DNA of 64,000 nucleotides from Axinella damicornis (lineage: Eukaryota > Porifera > Demospongiae > Axinellida > Axinellidae), in assembly GCA_963931865.1 (NCBI GenBank), contig OZ007507.1:20424140-20488139 (forward strand), given 5' to 3'. The notes beneath the pieces are model-generated. The model saw only the letters and a list, made by a program, of their open reading frames with translations. It made no database searches and was not told the DNA's origin. Of this stretch, positions 22,001 through 34,159 are shown piece after piece; position 1 is the first letter of the stretch, and every line of letters begins with the position of its first letter. The position numbers were made by a program, and so were the translations under genes.

Positions 22001-25000
22001 CATGAGGCAGGGTACCAACTAGACCAGTCTATACACAGCATATGGAGGACAGGGAACATGACACATGAGGCAGGGTACCAACTAGACCAGTAGATACACA
22101 GCATGGAGGACAGGGAACATGACACATGAGGCAGGGTACCAACTAGACCAGTAGATACACAGCATGGAGGACAGGGAACATGACACATGAGGCAGGGTAC
22201 CAACTAGACCAGTCTATACACAGCATGGAGGACAGGGAACATGACACATGAGGCAGGGTACCAACTAGACCAGTCTATACACAGCATGGAGGACAGGGAA
22301 CATGACACATGAGGCAGGGTACCAACTAGACCAGTACATACACAGCATGGAGGACAGGGAACATGACACATGAGGCAGGGTACCAACTAGACCAGTCTAT
22401 ACACAGCATGGAGGACAGGGAACATGACACATGAGGCAGGGTACCAACTAGACCAGTAGATACACAGCATGGAGGACAGGGAACATGACACATGAGGCAG
22501 GGTACCAACTAGACCAGTAGACACACAGCATGGAGGACAGGGAACATGACACATGAGGCAGGGTACCAACTAGACCAGTCTATACACAGCATGGAGGACA
22601 GGGAACATGACACATGAGGCAGGGTACCAACTAGACCAGTCTATACACAGCATGGAGGACAGGGAACATGACACATGAGGCAGGGTACCAACTAGACCAG
22701 TACATACACAGCATGGAGGACAGGGAACATGACACATGAGCCAGGGTACCAACTAGACCAGTACATACACAGCATGGAGGACAGGGAACATGACACATGA
22801 GCCAGGGTACCAACTAGACCAGTAGATACACAGCATGGAGGACAGGGAACATGACACACGAGGCAGGGTACCATGCAACTAGACCAGTAGATACACAGCA
22901 TGGAGGACAGGGAACATGACACATCAGGCAGGGTACCAACTAGACCAGTACATACACAGCATGGAGGACAGGGAACATGACACATGAGGCAGGGTACCAA
23001 CTAGACCAGTAGATACACAGCATGGAGGACAGGGAACATGACACATGAGGCAGGGTACCAACTAGACCAGTCTATACACAGCATGGAGGACAGGGAACAT
23101 GACACATGAGGCAGGGTACCAACTAGACCAGTCTATACACAGCATGGAGGACAGGGAACATGACACATGAGGCAGGGTACCAACTAGACCAGTCTATACA
23201 CAGCATGGAGGACAGGGAACATGACACATGAGGCAGGGTACCATGCAACTAGACCAGTAGATACACAGCATGGAGGACAGGGAACATGACACATGAGGCA
23301 GAGTACCAACTAGACCAGTCTATACACAGCATGGAGGACAGGGAACATGACACATGAGGCAGGGTACCAACTAGACCAGTACATACACAGCATGGAGGAC
23401 AGGGAACATGACACATGAGGCAGGGTACCAACTAGACCAGTAGATACACAGCATGGAGGACAGGGAACATGACACATGAGGCAGGGTACCAACTAGACCA
23501 GTCTATACACAGCATGGAGGACAGGGGACATGACACATGAGGCAGGGTACCAACTAGACCAGTAGATACACAGCATGGAGGACAGGGGACATGACACATG
23601 AGCCAGGGTACCAACTAGACCAGTCTATACACAGCATGGAGGACAGGGAACATGACACATGAGGCAGGGTACCAACTAGACCAGTAGATACACAGCATGG
23701 AGGACAGGGAACATGACACATGAGGCAGGGTACCAACTAGACCAGTAGATACACAGCATGGAGGACAGGGAACATGACACATGAGGCAGGGTACCAACTA
23801 GACAAGTCTATACACAGCATGGAGGACAGGGAACATGACACATGAGGCAGGGTACCAACTAGACCAGTACATACACAGCATGGAGGACAGGGAACATGAC
23901 ACATGAGGCAGGGTACCAACTAGACCAGTACATACACAGCATGGAGGACAGGGAACATGACACATGAGGCAGGGTACCAACTAGACCAGTAGATACACAG
24001 CATGGAGGACAGGGAACATGACACATGAGGCAGGGTACCAACTAGACCAGTAGATACACAGCATGGAGGACAGGGAACATGACACATCAGGCAGGGTACC
24101 AACTAGACCAGTCTATACACAGCATGGAGGACAGGGGACATGACACATGAGGCAGGGTACCAACTAGACCAGTAGATACACAGCATGGAGGACAGGGAAC
24201 ATGACACATGAGGCAGGGTACCAACTAGACCAGTAGATACACAGCATGGAGGACAGGGAACATGACACATGAGGCAGGGTACCAACTAGACCAGTAGATA
24301 CACAGCATGGAGGACAGGGAACATGACACATGAGGCAGGGTACCAACTAGACCAGTCTATACACAGCATGGAGGACAGGGAACATGACACATGAGGCAGG
24401 GTACCAACTAGACCAGTACATACACAGCATGGAGGACAGGGAACATGACACATGAGCCAGGGTACCAACTAGACCAGTACATACACAGCATGGAGGACAG
24501 GGAACATGACACATGAGCCAGGGTACCAACTAGACAAGTAGATACACAGCATGGAGGACAGGGAACATGACACACGAGGCAGGGTACCATGCAACTAGAC
24601 CAGTAGATACACAGCATGGAGGACAGGGAACATGACACATCAGGCAGGGTACCAACTAGACCAGTACATACACAGCATGGAGGACAGGGAACATGACACA
24701 TGAGGCAGGGTACCAACTAGACCAGTAGATACACAGCATGGAGGACAGGGAACATGACACATGAGGCAGGGTACCAACTAGACCAGTCTATACACAGCAT
24801 GGAGGACAGGGAACATGACACATGAGGCAGGGTACCAACTAGACCAGTCTATACACAGCATGGAGGACAGGGAACATGACACATGAGGCAGGGTACCAAC
24901 TAGACCAGTACATACACAGCATGGAGGACAGGGAACATGACACATGAGGCAGGGTACCAACTAGACCAGTAGATACACAGCATGGAGGACAGGGAACATG

Positions 25001-28000
25001 ACACATGAGGCAGGGTACCAACTAGACCAGTCTATACACAGCATGGAGGACAGGGAACATGACACATGAGGCAGGGTACCAACTAGACCAGTCTATACAC
25101 AGCATGGAGGACAGGGAACATGACACATGAGGCAGGGTACCAACTAGACCAGTCTATACACAGCATGGAGGACAGGGAACATGACACATGAGGCAGGGTA
25201 CCAACTAGACCAGTCTATACACAGCATGGAGGACAGGGAACATGACACATGAGGCAGGGTACCAACTAGACCAGTCTATACACAGCATGGAGGACAGGGA
25301 ACATGACACATGAGGCAGGGTACCAACTAGACCAGTCTATACACAGCATGGAGGACAGGGAACATGACACATGAGGCAGGGTACCAACTAGACCAGTCTA
25401 TACACAGCATGGAGGACAGGGAACATGACACATGAGCCAGGGTACCAACTAGACCAGTACATACACAGCATGGAGGACAGGGAACATGACACATGAGCCA
25501 GGGTACCAACTAGACCAGTACATACACAGCATGGAGGACAGGGAACATGACACATGAGGCAGGGTACCAACTAGACCAGTAGATACACAGCATGGAGGAC
25601 AGGGAACATGACACATGAGGCAGGGTACCAACTAGACCAGTAGACACACAGCATGGAGGACAGGGAACATGACACATGAGGCAGGGTACCAACTAGACCA
25701 GTAGATACACAGCATGGAGGACAGGGAACATGACACATGAGGCAGGGTACCAACTAGACCAGTAGATACACAGCATGGAGGACAGGGAACATGACACATG
25801 AGGCAGGGTACCAACTAGACCAGTAGATACACAGCATGGAGGACAGGGAACATGACACATGAGGCAGGGTACCAACTAGACCAGTCTATACACAGCATGG
25901 AGGACAGGGAACATGACACATGAGGCAGGGTACCAACTAGACCAGTAGATACACAGCATGGAGGACAGGGAACATGACACATGAGGCAGGGTACCAACTA
26001 GACCAGTCTATACACAGCATGGAGGACAGGGAACATGACACATGAGGCAGGGTACCATGCAACTAGACCAGTAGACACACAGCATGGAGGACAGGGAACA
26101 TGACACATGAGGCAGGGTACCAACTAGACCAGTACATACACAGCATGGAGGACAGGGAACATGACACATGAGGCAGGGTACCAACTAGACCAGTAGATAC
26201 ACAGCATGGAGGACAGGGAACATGACACATGAGGCAGGGTACCAACTAGACCAGTACATACACAGCATGGAGGACAGGGAACATGACACATGAGGCAGGG
26301 TACCAACTAGACCAGTACATACACAGCATGGAGGACAGGGAACATGACACATGAGGCAGGGTACCAACTAGACCAGTCTATACACAGCATGGAGGACAGG
26401 GAACATGACACATGAGGCAGGGTACCAACTAGACCAGTCTATACACAGCATGGAGGACAGGGAACATGACACATGAGGCAGGGTACCAACTAGACCAGTA
26501 CATACACAGCATGGAGGACAGGGAACATGACACATGAGGCAGGGTACCAACTAGACCAGTCTATACACAGCATGGAGGACAGGGAACATGACACATGAGG
26601 CAGGGTACCAACTAGACCAGTCTATACACAGCATGGAGGACAGGGAACATGACACATGAGGCAGGGTACCAACTAGACCAGTACATACACAGCATGGAGG
26701 ACAGGGAACATGACACATGAGGCAGGGTACCAACTAGACCAGTACATACACAGCATGGAGGACAGGGAACATGACACATGAGGCAGGGTACCAACTAGAC
26801 CAGTACATACACAGCATGGAGGACAGGGAACATGACACATGAGGCAGGGTACCAACTAGACCAGTAGACACACAGCATGGAGGACAGGGAACATGACACA
26901 TGAGGCAGGGTACCAACTAGACCAGTAGATACACAGCATGGAGGACAGGGAACATGACACATGAGGCAGGGTACCAACTAGACCAGTAGATACACAGCAT
27001 GGAGGACAGGGAACATGACACATGAGCCAGGGTACCAACTAGACCAGTCTATACACAGCATGGAGGACAGGGAACATGACACATGAGGCAGGGTACCAAC
27101 TAGACCAGTACATACACAGCATGGAGGACAGGGAACATGACACATGAGGCAGGGTACCAACTAGACCAGTACATACACAGCATGGAGGACAGGGAACATG
27201 ACACATGAGGCAGGGTACCAACTAGACCAGTACATACACAGCATGGAGGACAGGGAACATGACACATGAGGCAGGGTACCAACTAGACCAGTAGACACAC
27301 AGCATGGAGGACAGGGAACATGACACATGAGGCAGGGTACCAACTAGACCAGTAGATACACAGCATGGAGGACAGGGAACATGACACATGAGGCAGGGTA
27401 CCAACTAGACCAGTAGATACACAGCATGGAGGACAGGGAACATGACACATGAGCCAGGGTACCAACTAGACCAGTCTATACACAGCATGGAGGACAGGGA
27501 ACATGACACATGAGGCAGGGTACCAACTAGACCAGTACATACACAGCATGGAGGACAGGGAACATGACACATGAGGCAGGGTACCAACTAGACCAGTACA
27601 TACACAGCATGGAGGACAGGGAACATGACACATGAGGCAGGGTACCAACTAGACCAGTACATACACAGCATGGAGGACAGGGAACATGACACATGAGGCA
27701 GGGTACCAACTAGACCAGTAGACACACAGCATGGAGGACAGGGAACATGACACATGAGGCAGGGTACCAACTAGACCAGTAGATACACAGCATGGAGGAC
27801 AGGGAACATGACACATGAGGCAGGGTACCAACTAGACCAGTAGATACACAGCATGGAGGACAGGGAACATGACACATGAGCCAGGGTACCAACTAGACCA
27901 GTCTATACACAGCATGGAGGACAGGGAACATGACACATGAGGCAGGGTACCAACTAGACCAGTACATACACAGCATGGAGGACAGGGAACATGACACATG

Positions 28001-29285
28001 AGGCAGGGTACCAACTAGACCAGTACATACACAGCATGGAGGACAGGGAACATGACACATGAGGCAGGGTACCAACTAGACCAGTACATACACAGCATGG
28101 AGGACAGGGAACATGACACATGAGGCAGGGTACCAACTAGACCAGTAGACACACAGCATGGAGGACAGGGAACATGACACATGAGGCAGGGTACCAACTA
28201 GACCAGTAGATACACAGCATGGAGGACAGGGAACATGACACATGAGGCAGGGTACCAACTAGACCAGTAGATACACAGCATGGAGGACAGGGAACATGAC
28301 ACATGAGCCAGGGTACCAACTAGACCAGTCTATACACAGCATGGAGGACAGGGAACATGACACATGAGGCAGGGTACCAACTAGACCAGTACATACACAG
28401 CATGGAGGACAGGGAACATGACACATGAGGCAGGGTACCAACTAGACCAGTACATACACAGCATGGAGGACAGGGAACATGACACATGAGGCAGGGTACC
28501 AACTAGACCAGTACATACACAGCATGGAGGACAGGCCAAGGCTCAAACTAGTAACTGAACATAAAAGTGCATTAGTGTTAGAGACCTCACATCTCACACA
28601 CAGATTACAGTAGTGGCGCAAACATGTCAGATCATTGTCCAATTTGTGTTGAGCTAATTGCACTCAAACTCAGCCTCAAACATCGGTACCTTCTGCACAA
28701 TCTTCCTCAGATTTAATGACCATTGCACAATCTCTGTATAGTTATAGGCCACAGAATACCATAGCAGAAACACACACGTTAATACATGCACTGCAGGGGC
28801 GGCTGCATGTATTTACAATTGGGGGGGCAAGATATATTACACACTGCCGGAGGCAGTGTATAGAGGCGCAGAGTGGCGATCAGTCTGCGCGAAGTGTGGA
28901 AAAAATTTTTGGCCTTCATTTTTCAGCTATCAGGATGGGCTCTCGTGGCACCTTCGTGCTTTTGCACTGCAAGTTCCAGATGTACGAGGATTGCAGGTCC
29001 CGGGGCCGCCATGTGCTTCTTCCTTGCTCAAATTTCGCTCACGAATGTAATACGTACGTACACGGGTATACTAGATTGCGGTCTCGTTCCCAAGCCGTTC
29101 GGTTTTAGCTAGCCAGCCGCTGGCTACGTCGATAGCTGGACTTGCGCCAGATCAGCAACTCGATTTGCGTACATTGTACGTACACAAGGTTAGTCGAGTC
29201 AGCCTAGTACTAAGTATAGGGCTGTTTAATAGTAGCTAGCTGCTAGGAGTTAGGGGGGGCGATGCCCCCCCTAAATATATTTTTT

Positions 29286-29319
<34 letters not shown>

Positions 29320-29925
29320 CGCTTGCCCCCCCTGCCCCCCCTGTGCCTCCGCCCCTGCACTGGTCCAGCACAATCTGCAATAAGGACGTATTTGAAACAG
29401 CGAAGAAACAAGCCATTACCTATCCTCAGTCTGCAAACTGAAAGTGTTAGCATCTTAGAAGTACTTATGATATCCTGCTAAAATACACAGATTACGTATT
29501 GTGCTCATACTGGGTCAATAATTAACACGTACCAGCTCCATATTGGGTGGGGTTCAACTGGCAGCGAAATGACTCCTTTATAAGATTACTCTGAGGCTCC
29601 TCGGGAATTGCTGAATATGGGAACATAACCAGTTGACGTAGCCATCTCATCCATGTATGATGGTACCCGGACTCGGCATGAAACTCGTGCATCTCAATGG
29701 GGGTAGTGATACAAAAGACATGTGACATGATGCCCTGAGGTCCAAGCGTGACAGCGTTGTGTGGGGAGAGATATGTATCAATCTTGGCACCAGCAAGCTC
29801 AATATACTTTTTCGGTTTCCGGCCTTTTCGCACAATTATTTTACAGAGTTGGAGCTGAGCTGAGTGCCGAACTCGCTGACTGGTACTGCCACAGTAGGCT
29901 ACGACAACCCATTTCTGTGTGTATT

Positions 29926-29964
<39 letters not shown>

Positions 29965-31233
29965 GTGTGTGTGTGCGTGTGTGTGTGTGTGTGTGTGCAA
30001 AGTGTGTATGTGAAAAACTTGTTACCCACTCGCAATATCTGCACAAACTCTGAGATAATCAACACTAATGAGCTCATTAATTAGGTTGATAATCCCAGAG
30101 TTTTGCGTGGGTGGGTGAGGATGTTGCGGAGGGCCAAAACCAGTCAAAGTCATTAAACAGGATTTTGGGAGTCAGCCAAACTGGAAAGTTCATTTACAGT
30201 CATTTGCAGCTTATACTGTAGTTGCACTTAATTTTGCGGTGGGGAAATTTTTGCTCGCAGGTAGCTAGGACCGCAAATATTGAACGCATGAAATATTTTC
30301 CCATAGCTAGGCATAACTGTCTTTCATGTTCCTGGGCTCACACTCGCACAGTAGCTCTTCCCCAACAGCTGCTATATTCAGGGGCGGATCCAGGATTTTA
30401 GATAGGGGGGTTCTTTTCTATACAGGGCTGCAGAAGGCAGTGCACAGAGGCGTGCAGTGCCGATCAGTCTGTGCAAAGCGCGGAAATTTTTTTTCGCCTT
30501 TATCTTTCAGTTATCAGGATGGGCTCTCGTGGCACCTTCGTGCTTTTCACTGCAAGTTCCAGATGTAAAAGGATTGCAGGACCCGGGGCCGCCATGTGCT
30601 TCCGTTTCTTCAACGTAATACGTAAGGTAACGGAGGGGGTTTCCGGACAGCAGGGGATTTCCGGACACGGCCCCAGCTTTCGCTCTCTAGGAGCAGTTTT
30701 TGCTAGCAACTGCACAGCGTTGGAAAGTTCGAAGGTAGGGTAGGCATGCGCACTTACCATAATTCGGAAGAATTGCTAACGGAGCGAATGTGAGGGGCAT
30801 GAATGCCGTGTCCGGAATTAAAAGACTGTCCGGAAACCCCCTCCGTTACCTTACGTACACGTAAATATACTAGATCGTGGTCTCGTTCCCAAGCCGTTCG
30901 GTTTCAGCCAGGAGTTGCAATGTAACGGCATAGAACGGCAGCTAGTTATAGTAACTGAGCGCTCGATGTTGCCCTCGATGCTCGATCGTCACCGCTGCAA
31001 GCAAGCGCTTGAAATTATAGGTTGAAAGTAAGGTAAGTTCTTTATTAATTCAACTGTAAGCAGTGTCAATAGTAAGTTATTACTGAGTGGAATTACTTTT
31101 TCGTGGAGATGTATTGCCGGACCAATAACCACTTCGTAATACAACCACTGTACTCTTAACTCACCTTCCACAAGCTACCTTTCCTTTTGTGCAGCAACTC
31201 TCCACGCATCACTTCACGTCCATGGCCGGCCAT
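12604..31233 (-). CDS. Copy B: PH - PTB - Death - coiled coil fusion, RING lost
   Basis: Paralogue of copy A with ten recognisable exons: 31165-31233, 29533-29914, 19244-19538, 16326-16775, 15019-15282, 14776-14828, 13633-14610, 13418-13472, 13161-13259, 12604-12920. They sum to 2962 nt, one more than a multiple of three. The odd base traces to the linker exon: entered in the phase set by the PTB exon it meets a stop after about 35 codons, while its second half is open in the frame needed for the Death domain. Both RING exons are missing through an in-frame deletion. It may be a pseudogene, use an unseen splice site, or contain an assembly error. Intron 2 is about 10 kb because of the 61-bp satellite. 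Confidence 0.6.
12845..12900. repeat. Hexanucleotide repeat GTGGGG in coding sequence
   Basis: Nine or so units, read on the minus strand as poly-Pro. Confidence 0.95.
13161..13259 (-). CDS. Copy B chimeric exon: RING-exon start joined to mini-exon
   Basis: Reads GLSQGTDRQKACVPERW then [14 protein letters not shown]. The first eight residues are the start of the RING2 exon (compare 1555) and the rest is the mini-exon of 556-625. The join replaces about 900 bp of copy A. 99 nt, phase 1 in and out, so the reading frame is preserved. Acceptor ATGCAG, donor ACAG|GTAGCT. Confidence 0.65.
13418..13472 (-). CDS. Copy B diverged mini-exon
   Basis: Equivalent of 1703-1757; APDTRTLRDVRLQANRTK. The Trp of WTLRD is Arg here. 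Splice sites ATGCAG and GTAATA kept. Confidence 0.55.
13633..14610 (-). CDS. Copy B coiled-coil exon
   Basis: 978 nt, 326 residues, two codons shorter than copy A. Near-identical heptad-rich sequence from DTELQLLKEK, ending HPEEEELE. Open throughout, phase 0 at both ends. Confidence 0.75.
14776..14828 (-). CDS. Copy B short linker exon
   Basis: Equivalent of 3126-3178, same length, phases and protein sequence (VQFTATDDTVTSASEEV). Confidence 0.65.
15019..15282 (-). CDS. Copy B Death domain exon
   Basis: Equivalent of 3358-3621; same length and splice sites. Only a few substitutions, such as DRRGAT to NRRGDT. The strong conservation argues that this domain stayed under selection after duplication, or that the duplication is recent. 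Confidence 0.75.
15974..16016. repeat. Poly-C tract
   Basis: About 30 uninterrupted C followed by C-rich sequence in intron 4 of copy B; not present in copy A. Confidence 0.95.
16326..16775 (-). CDS. Copy B linker exon, frame-slipped
   Basis: Acceptor ATTAG and donor AAAAG|GTATGT match copy A. Length 450 nt against 458, so one frame shift net. In the incoming frame: LFHVDGNAVAIPAQQTSPI, then divergent residues and a stop. In the outgoing frame: VVSPTGSSELPPV to LSPEESFCAAAMAKQCSPK, as in copy A. The slip lies around 16650-16720. Confidence 0.55.
16883..17364. mobile_element. MITE with ATGCCAACT ends
   Basis: Starts ACATGCCAACTCTCACGCAT and ends with its complement-like AGTTGGCATCTCT, with repeated CTCACGCAT motifs at both ends. 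It is in intron 3 of copy B and absent from copy A. Confidence 0.6.
17417..17968. mobile_element. Foldback element with 9-bp target duplication (MULE-like), copy 1
   Basis: Long inverted arms of about 200 bp begin GGGCAAGTGGAAAAGGTGG. Perfect 9-bp duplication TAAAGAGGT at 17408-17416 and 17969-17977. Near the ends is a CGGACG hexamer tandem; inner arms contain GTCAAAGGCCACGTGCATAT. A 9-bp duplication with long inverted repeats fits Mutator-like elements. Same family as 57358-57853. Confidence 0.85.
18034..19165. repeat. 26-bp tandem satellite
   Basis: More than 40 head-to-tail units of GATGTGTACTAGTTGTCCAC followed by AGTAGT, some with an extra AT. A single copy of the unit is at 5548-5575 in the matching intron of copy A. 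Confidence 0.97.
19244..19538 (-). CDS. Copy B IRS-type PTB exon
   Basis: Equivalent of 5671-5974, three codons shorter (GRK in place of GRSVGK). Keeps DSAWPVFIFPEEVGTRC, LVSWEVQNMKRHG and FFIEIGWQCEGGPG. One Arg of the GRxC motif is Trp here, which might weaken phosphotyrosine binding. Splice sites CTTCAG and GTGAGT. Confidence 0.75.
22570..24716. repeat. Large duplicated block in the 61-bp array
   Basis: The unusual segment 22692-23000, with TGCA insertion, CATCAGG and GAGCCAGG variants, recurs at 24408-24716, an offset of 1716 bp (28 units plus two 4-bp insertions). Confidence 0.75.
26612..28502. repeat. Seven-unit higher-order repeat within the 61-bp array
   Basis: The order of unit variants repeats with a 427-bp period (seven units) about four times. 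This is the pattern expected from recent unequal exchange at a higher level. Confidence 0.85.
28715..28765. repeat. Single-copy relative of the 77-bp satellite of copy A
   Basis: TTGCACAATCTCTGTATAG and TATAGGCCACAGAATACCAT match one unit of 6310-7625. Confidence 0.7.
28794..29357 (+). mobile_element. CAGGGGCGG family MITE, copy 3
   Basis: Ends CAGGGGCGG and CCGCCCCTG, with the shared interior around GATGGGCTCTCGTGGCACC and a poly-G tract near 29280-29320. Flanking CACTG is found on both sides. In intron 2 of copy B, not in copy A. Confidence 0.75.
29533..29914 (-). CDS. Copy B exon 2: PH domain, main part
   Basis: Equivalent of 7966-8350. KWVVVAYCGSTSQ, KPKKYIELAGAKIDTY, ISHVFCITTPIEMHEFHAES, MRWLRQLVMFPYSAIPEEP. 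382 nt, phase 0 in and 1 out. A run of CA repeats is directly upstream of the acceptor. Confidence 0.75.
29925..30000. repeat. GT microsatellite
   Basis: Interrupted GT run at the same place as the one in copy A. Confidence 0.95.
30379..30945 (+). mobile_element. CAGGGGCGG family MITE, copy 4, interrupted
   Basis: Starts CAGGGGCGGATCCAGG with the family interior; split by the nested element at about 30621-30855. The far inverted end was not found. In intron 1 of copy B, opposite in orientation to the copy in intron 1 of A, so a separate insertion. Confidence 0.7.
30621..30855. mobile_element. Nested MITE with GGTAACGGAGGG ends
   Basis: Inverted ends GGTAACGGAGGGGGTTTCCG at 30625 and its complement ending 30850. 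It breaks the TACGTACGTACAC stretch that is intact in copy 3 at 29050. Confidence 0.8.
31165..31233 (-). CDS. Copy B exon 1: start codon and first PH strand
   Basis: ATG at 31233; MAGHGREVMRGELLHKRKG then SLWK before AAG|GTGAG, phase 0. Reads into KWVVV of exon 2, giving the usual W-K-K-W of a PH second strand. Confidence 0.72.
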
Positions 31234-33639
31234 TTTTGTTACACAATATCAGTCTGTAGAATGAAGAAAAATGAAGGAGAGCATAGATGCCAATTAATAT
31301 TTGCCTTGCCTTATATGCAGTAATTAGTCCCCTGTCAGCAAACAGCACTCAGTTGATCCGTATTGGTATTTGTGATAGGAATCAGAACTTCCTTTTGTTT
31401 GACAAGGGACTTACAAACCACAGTCGTATGTTATCATGAACTCAATTAACCACAGGGCCTTTGCCAACGTAGAAGCTTGCATCGTTGTGTCGCTGAGTAC
31501 CAGCACATTCTACTGATATCTGAATTGCAGCATGCTGCAAGCTAGTGCACTTGAGTGTACTTGTGAGTGTCTACACCAAAAATACAGCGAAATTTCACTC
31601 GATCCCCGATATAGACTTGGAGACCCTGGTCAACATTCGTAGTGCTGGAATCAACCATGGTGACAAAAAGTGAGCCTGTGGCAGAGGGATCATGAGGCTT
31701 CCGAAAATATAAACATCTCAGAGATAGTTCCTTCAGAGAAGAAGCAGGAAGCATCACCTGATAATACATCAATTTGTCCGATCGTACCTTTGTCCGAAAT
31801 GAGCTTTGGCTGGCTGTAGTTCCAGAACCAAGCAACAGAGAATCACCAAACTTTCAACTCAAAGTGCGATGGGTCTGTAGTATCGCGTCCGATTATACAT
31901 GTTGTCCAATAATCAATGGCTTACTCTACACCACAAGTTCGATTTTCATCAGTTGTCGCTAGTCGCACTGGACTGGAAAATGGACTGGAACAGTGGATGG
32001 AACGGTGGGATGGACTACGGAATTTGCGTGTACAGAAGAGCCATCATTTCAGTGATTTCACCTTCTTTCGTCCCTTTCTTTGATTCAAAGAAGCAAACTT
32101 GCTGCCTTGAACAGGAGGGCCTAGTATGATCGTACAACTCGCCTACACTACAGCTGTGAAGGTGGTTCTAGTGCAGCGGCATATCAAACCAATCGTTCAC
32201 TTTTTGATAAAAGCACCAAAATTGGTACACATATAGATTAATATACTGTGAACATTTTTAGATATTGAGGCATGTGAAATTGTGCCTGCGTCAGCTGAGG
32301 TGGGTGGTTTCCAAAATGGCCGCCATGTGGCGTTATTCGACGAGAATAATGTAGCACTATAATGTCTTTAATAGCACTTTTAGGGGTCTTAGGGTTCTTT
32401 TGCATAACTTGTGGCTGCCCCATCCTTGCTAGAATTATTATGTGCCACGTTACAGCAGTGATTTCCGGAAATGGACATGCATATAGAGGTCCGGTTATTA
32501 ATTATAATGAACCTTTCTGGGAACAGAAACCAGCATCTTGCAGGTCTAGTAGCAGGGATTCTATATAGGCTTTGAGAGGGGGGCTGCAAGATATAGGCAT
32601 CTAATATGCTGCCTGCATTCCTGCAAGAAAAATGGGCTGACTGCCGGGATTCATATTAGGGAAAACATCTGGGGTGCAAATTAGTATGTTTGGGGTGACA
32701 ATCTTGGATTTTTAAATTCCAAAAGGAGCCAGTGATAGCATTCAAAAGGAGATGTGTTCTTTGCATTGCTAAAAGTGGTTACAGATTTGTACCAGTCCAC
32801 CCAGAGGACCTATAGCTCTGTTGGGCATGAAACAGCAGGGAAAAATATGATTGTGCGAATTGATCGAATGCCATTAAGGCAATTGCCGGTGCAATTACAG
32901 TGCAATGGATTATCATAAGACCATGGCATGGATAATCCTGGTGTTGTATATATGTCAAGCAGACTGCAATTTAACTGTGATGTGATGAGCCAGGCATGTG
33001 GAGTTCCTCTTGCAGATGAATGTGAAGGATCAACATGATGCTTGGTCTTTTGGGATATTCTCTTTGACACCATAGCATTGGGAATTTGGCCTAATTTTGC
33101 CTACTAAGGGAAACTTTCAGAGTAGTTCCATACAGTTAGCATGGAAAGGCAAGGTGGTGGAACAGGAGAAATAGTTAGAATATATTCCAGGGATTATCAT
33201 AGAGTCGGTAGACTCTATACGTAGGGATACGACAGACACGCAATATAATTATGCTAATACAAAAAAATCTCTCCAAATCTCAGAAACGGTACACTTATAA
33301 GCCTTTATAACAACATACCAGTCATCTTCGAGTGTTTTCATGTCCAACAAGACTCCCAGCATTGCGAAAAACCATCGCGAAAGTACCAAAGCAGGCACTC
33401 GCAAAACGGGCAAATTGTTTTTCTTTTTTTCTTTCTCTCTTTCTTCTTCTTCTTCAGACAACTTAGCTCAACGTTGCCTCAATCTCTCATGATGGTTTTC
33501 GACGAAACAGCAGCATTTTCAAACGAGCAGTGCAACATCACAACGCTTTTTCACAACTTCTGTGATGGCAAATTTACTCAAACATGCGCCTGCTGCTAAA
33601 AAACAAGTCATAAAAAACATTTGAAAATGTATACAGGAT

Positions 33640-33850
33640 GTAGGGATACCAGAACGGCAAAAAGTAAGGAAACAAGGTAGGGATGATCGCACAAAACAGT
33701 GAAGTATACAATCCCCCCTACATATATATATATATAGCTACTAAAACAACAAGTAACATGATGTAGGGATACCAGAACGAACAGCAAAAAGTAAGGAAAC
33801 AAGGTAGGTATGATCACACAAAACAGTGAAGTATACAATCCCCCCTACAG
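33640..33850. repeat. Direct duplication of about 90 bp
   Basis: TGTAGGGATACCAGAACG to TACAATCCCCCCTAC occurs at about 33640-33722 and again at 33762-33848, separated by a TA run. Confidence 0.85.
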
Positions 33851-33888
33851 CATAATCATTATTATACGTGTATAATGAAGAAATATAC

Positions 33889-34145
33889 ACTGCAAAAACG
33901 GAAGTATTTACTTTGACTGCTTGGTGGTTACTATGGCTGCACGTGTTTGACTGGAGCAATACTGTAGCATCCTACATAAACTGAGCATTCCAGTGGTATA
34001 CCTTACATAAACCAGGATACTACTGGAATGGCCACTCTATGTAGGATGCTACTGAAATGCAGACAACTTGGTTCCTGCATGTTCAAACATGGTGCAACTG
34101 TAGTAACCACCAAGCAATCAAAACAAATACACTGTTTTTGCAGTG
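33889..34145. mobile_element. CACTGCAAAAAC MITE, copy 1
   Basis: Ends CACTGCAAAAACGGAAGT and its complement GTTTTTGCAGTG; contains CTACATAAACTGAGCATTCC. Adjacent to copy 2. Confidence 0.75.
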
Positions 34146-34159
34146 AATTAATGCATGCC

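Larger units (their letters stand above)
19618..28534. repeat. 61-bp satellite array, about 8.9 kb
   Basis: About 145 head-to-tail units of 61 bp containing GGTACCAACTAGACCAGT, one of four variants (CTATACAC, AGATACAC, ACATACAC, AGACACAC), then AGCATGGAGGACAGGGAACA and TGACACATGAGGCA. Some units carry a 4-bp TGCA insertion. Because 183 is three units, the minus strand gives endless 60-codon frames (MVPCLMCHVP...) that are not genes. Sits in intron 2 of copy B. Confidence 0.98.

Noticed and set aside
19636..28502. Dozens of 60-codon minus-strand frames starting MVPCLMCHVP
   Set aside because: They are the 61-bp satellite read in three frames; each is exactly three units long and none has gene context.
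28856..29112. Plus-strand frames around DGLSWHLRAF and copies elsewhere
   Set aside because: They lie in the CAGGGGCGG MITE family; frames are not conserved among the four copies.
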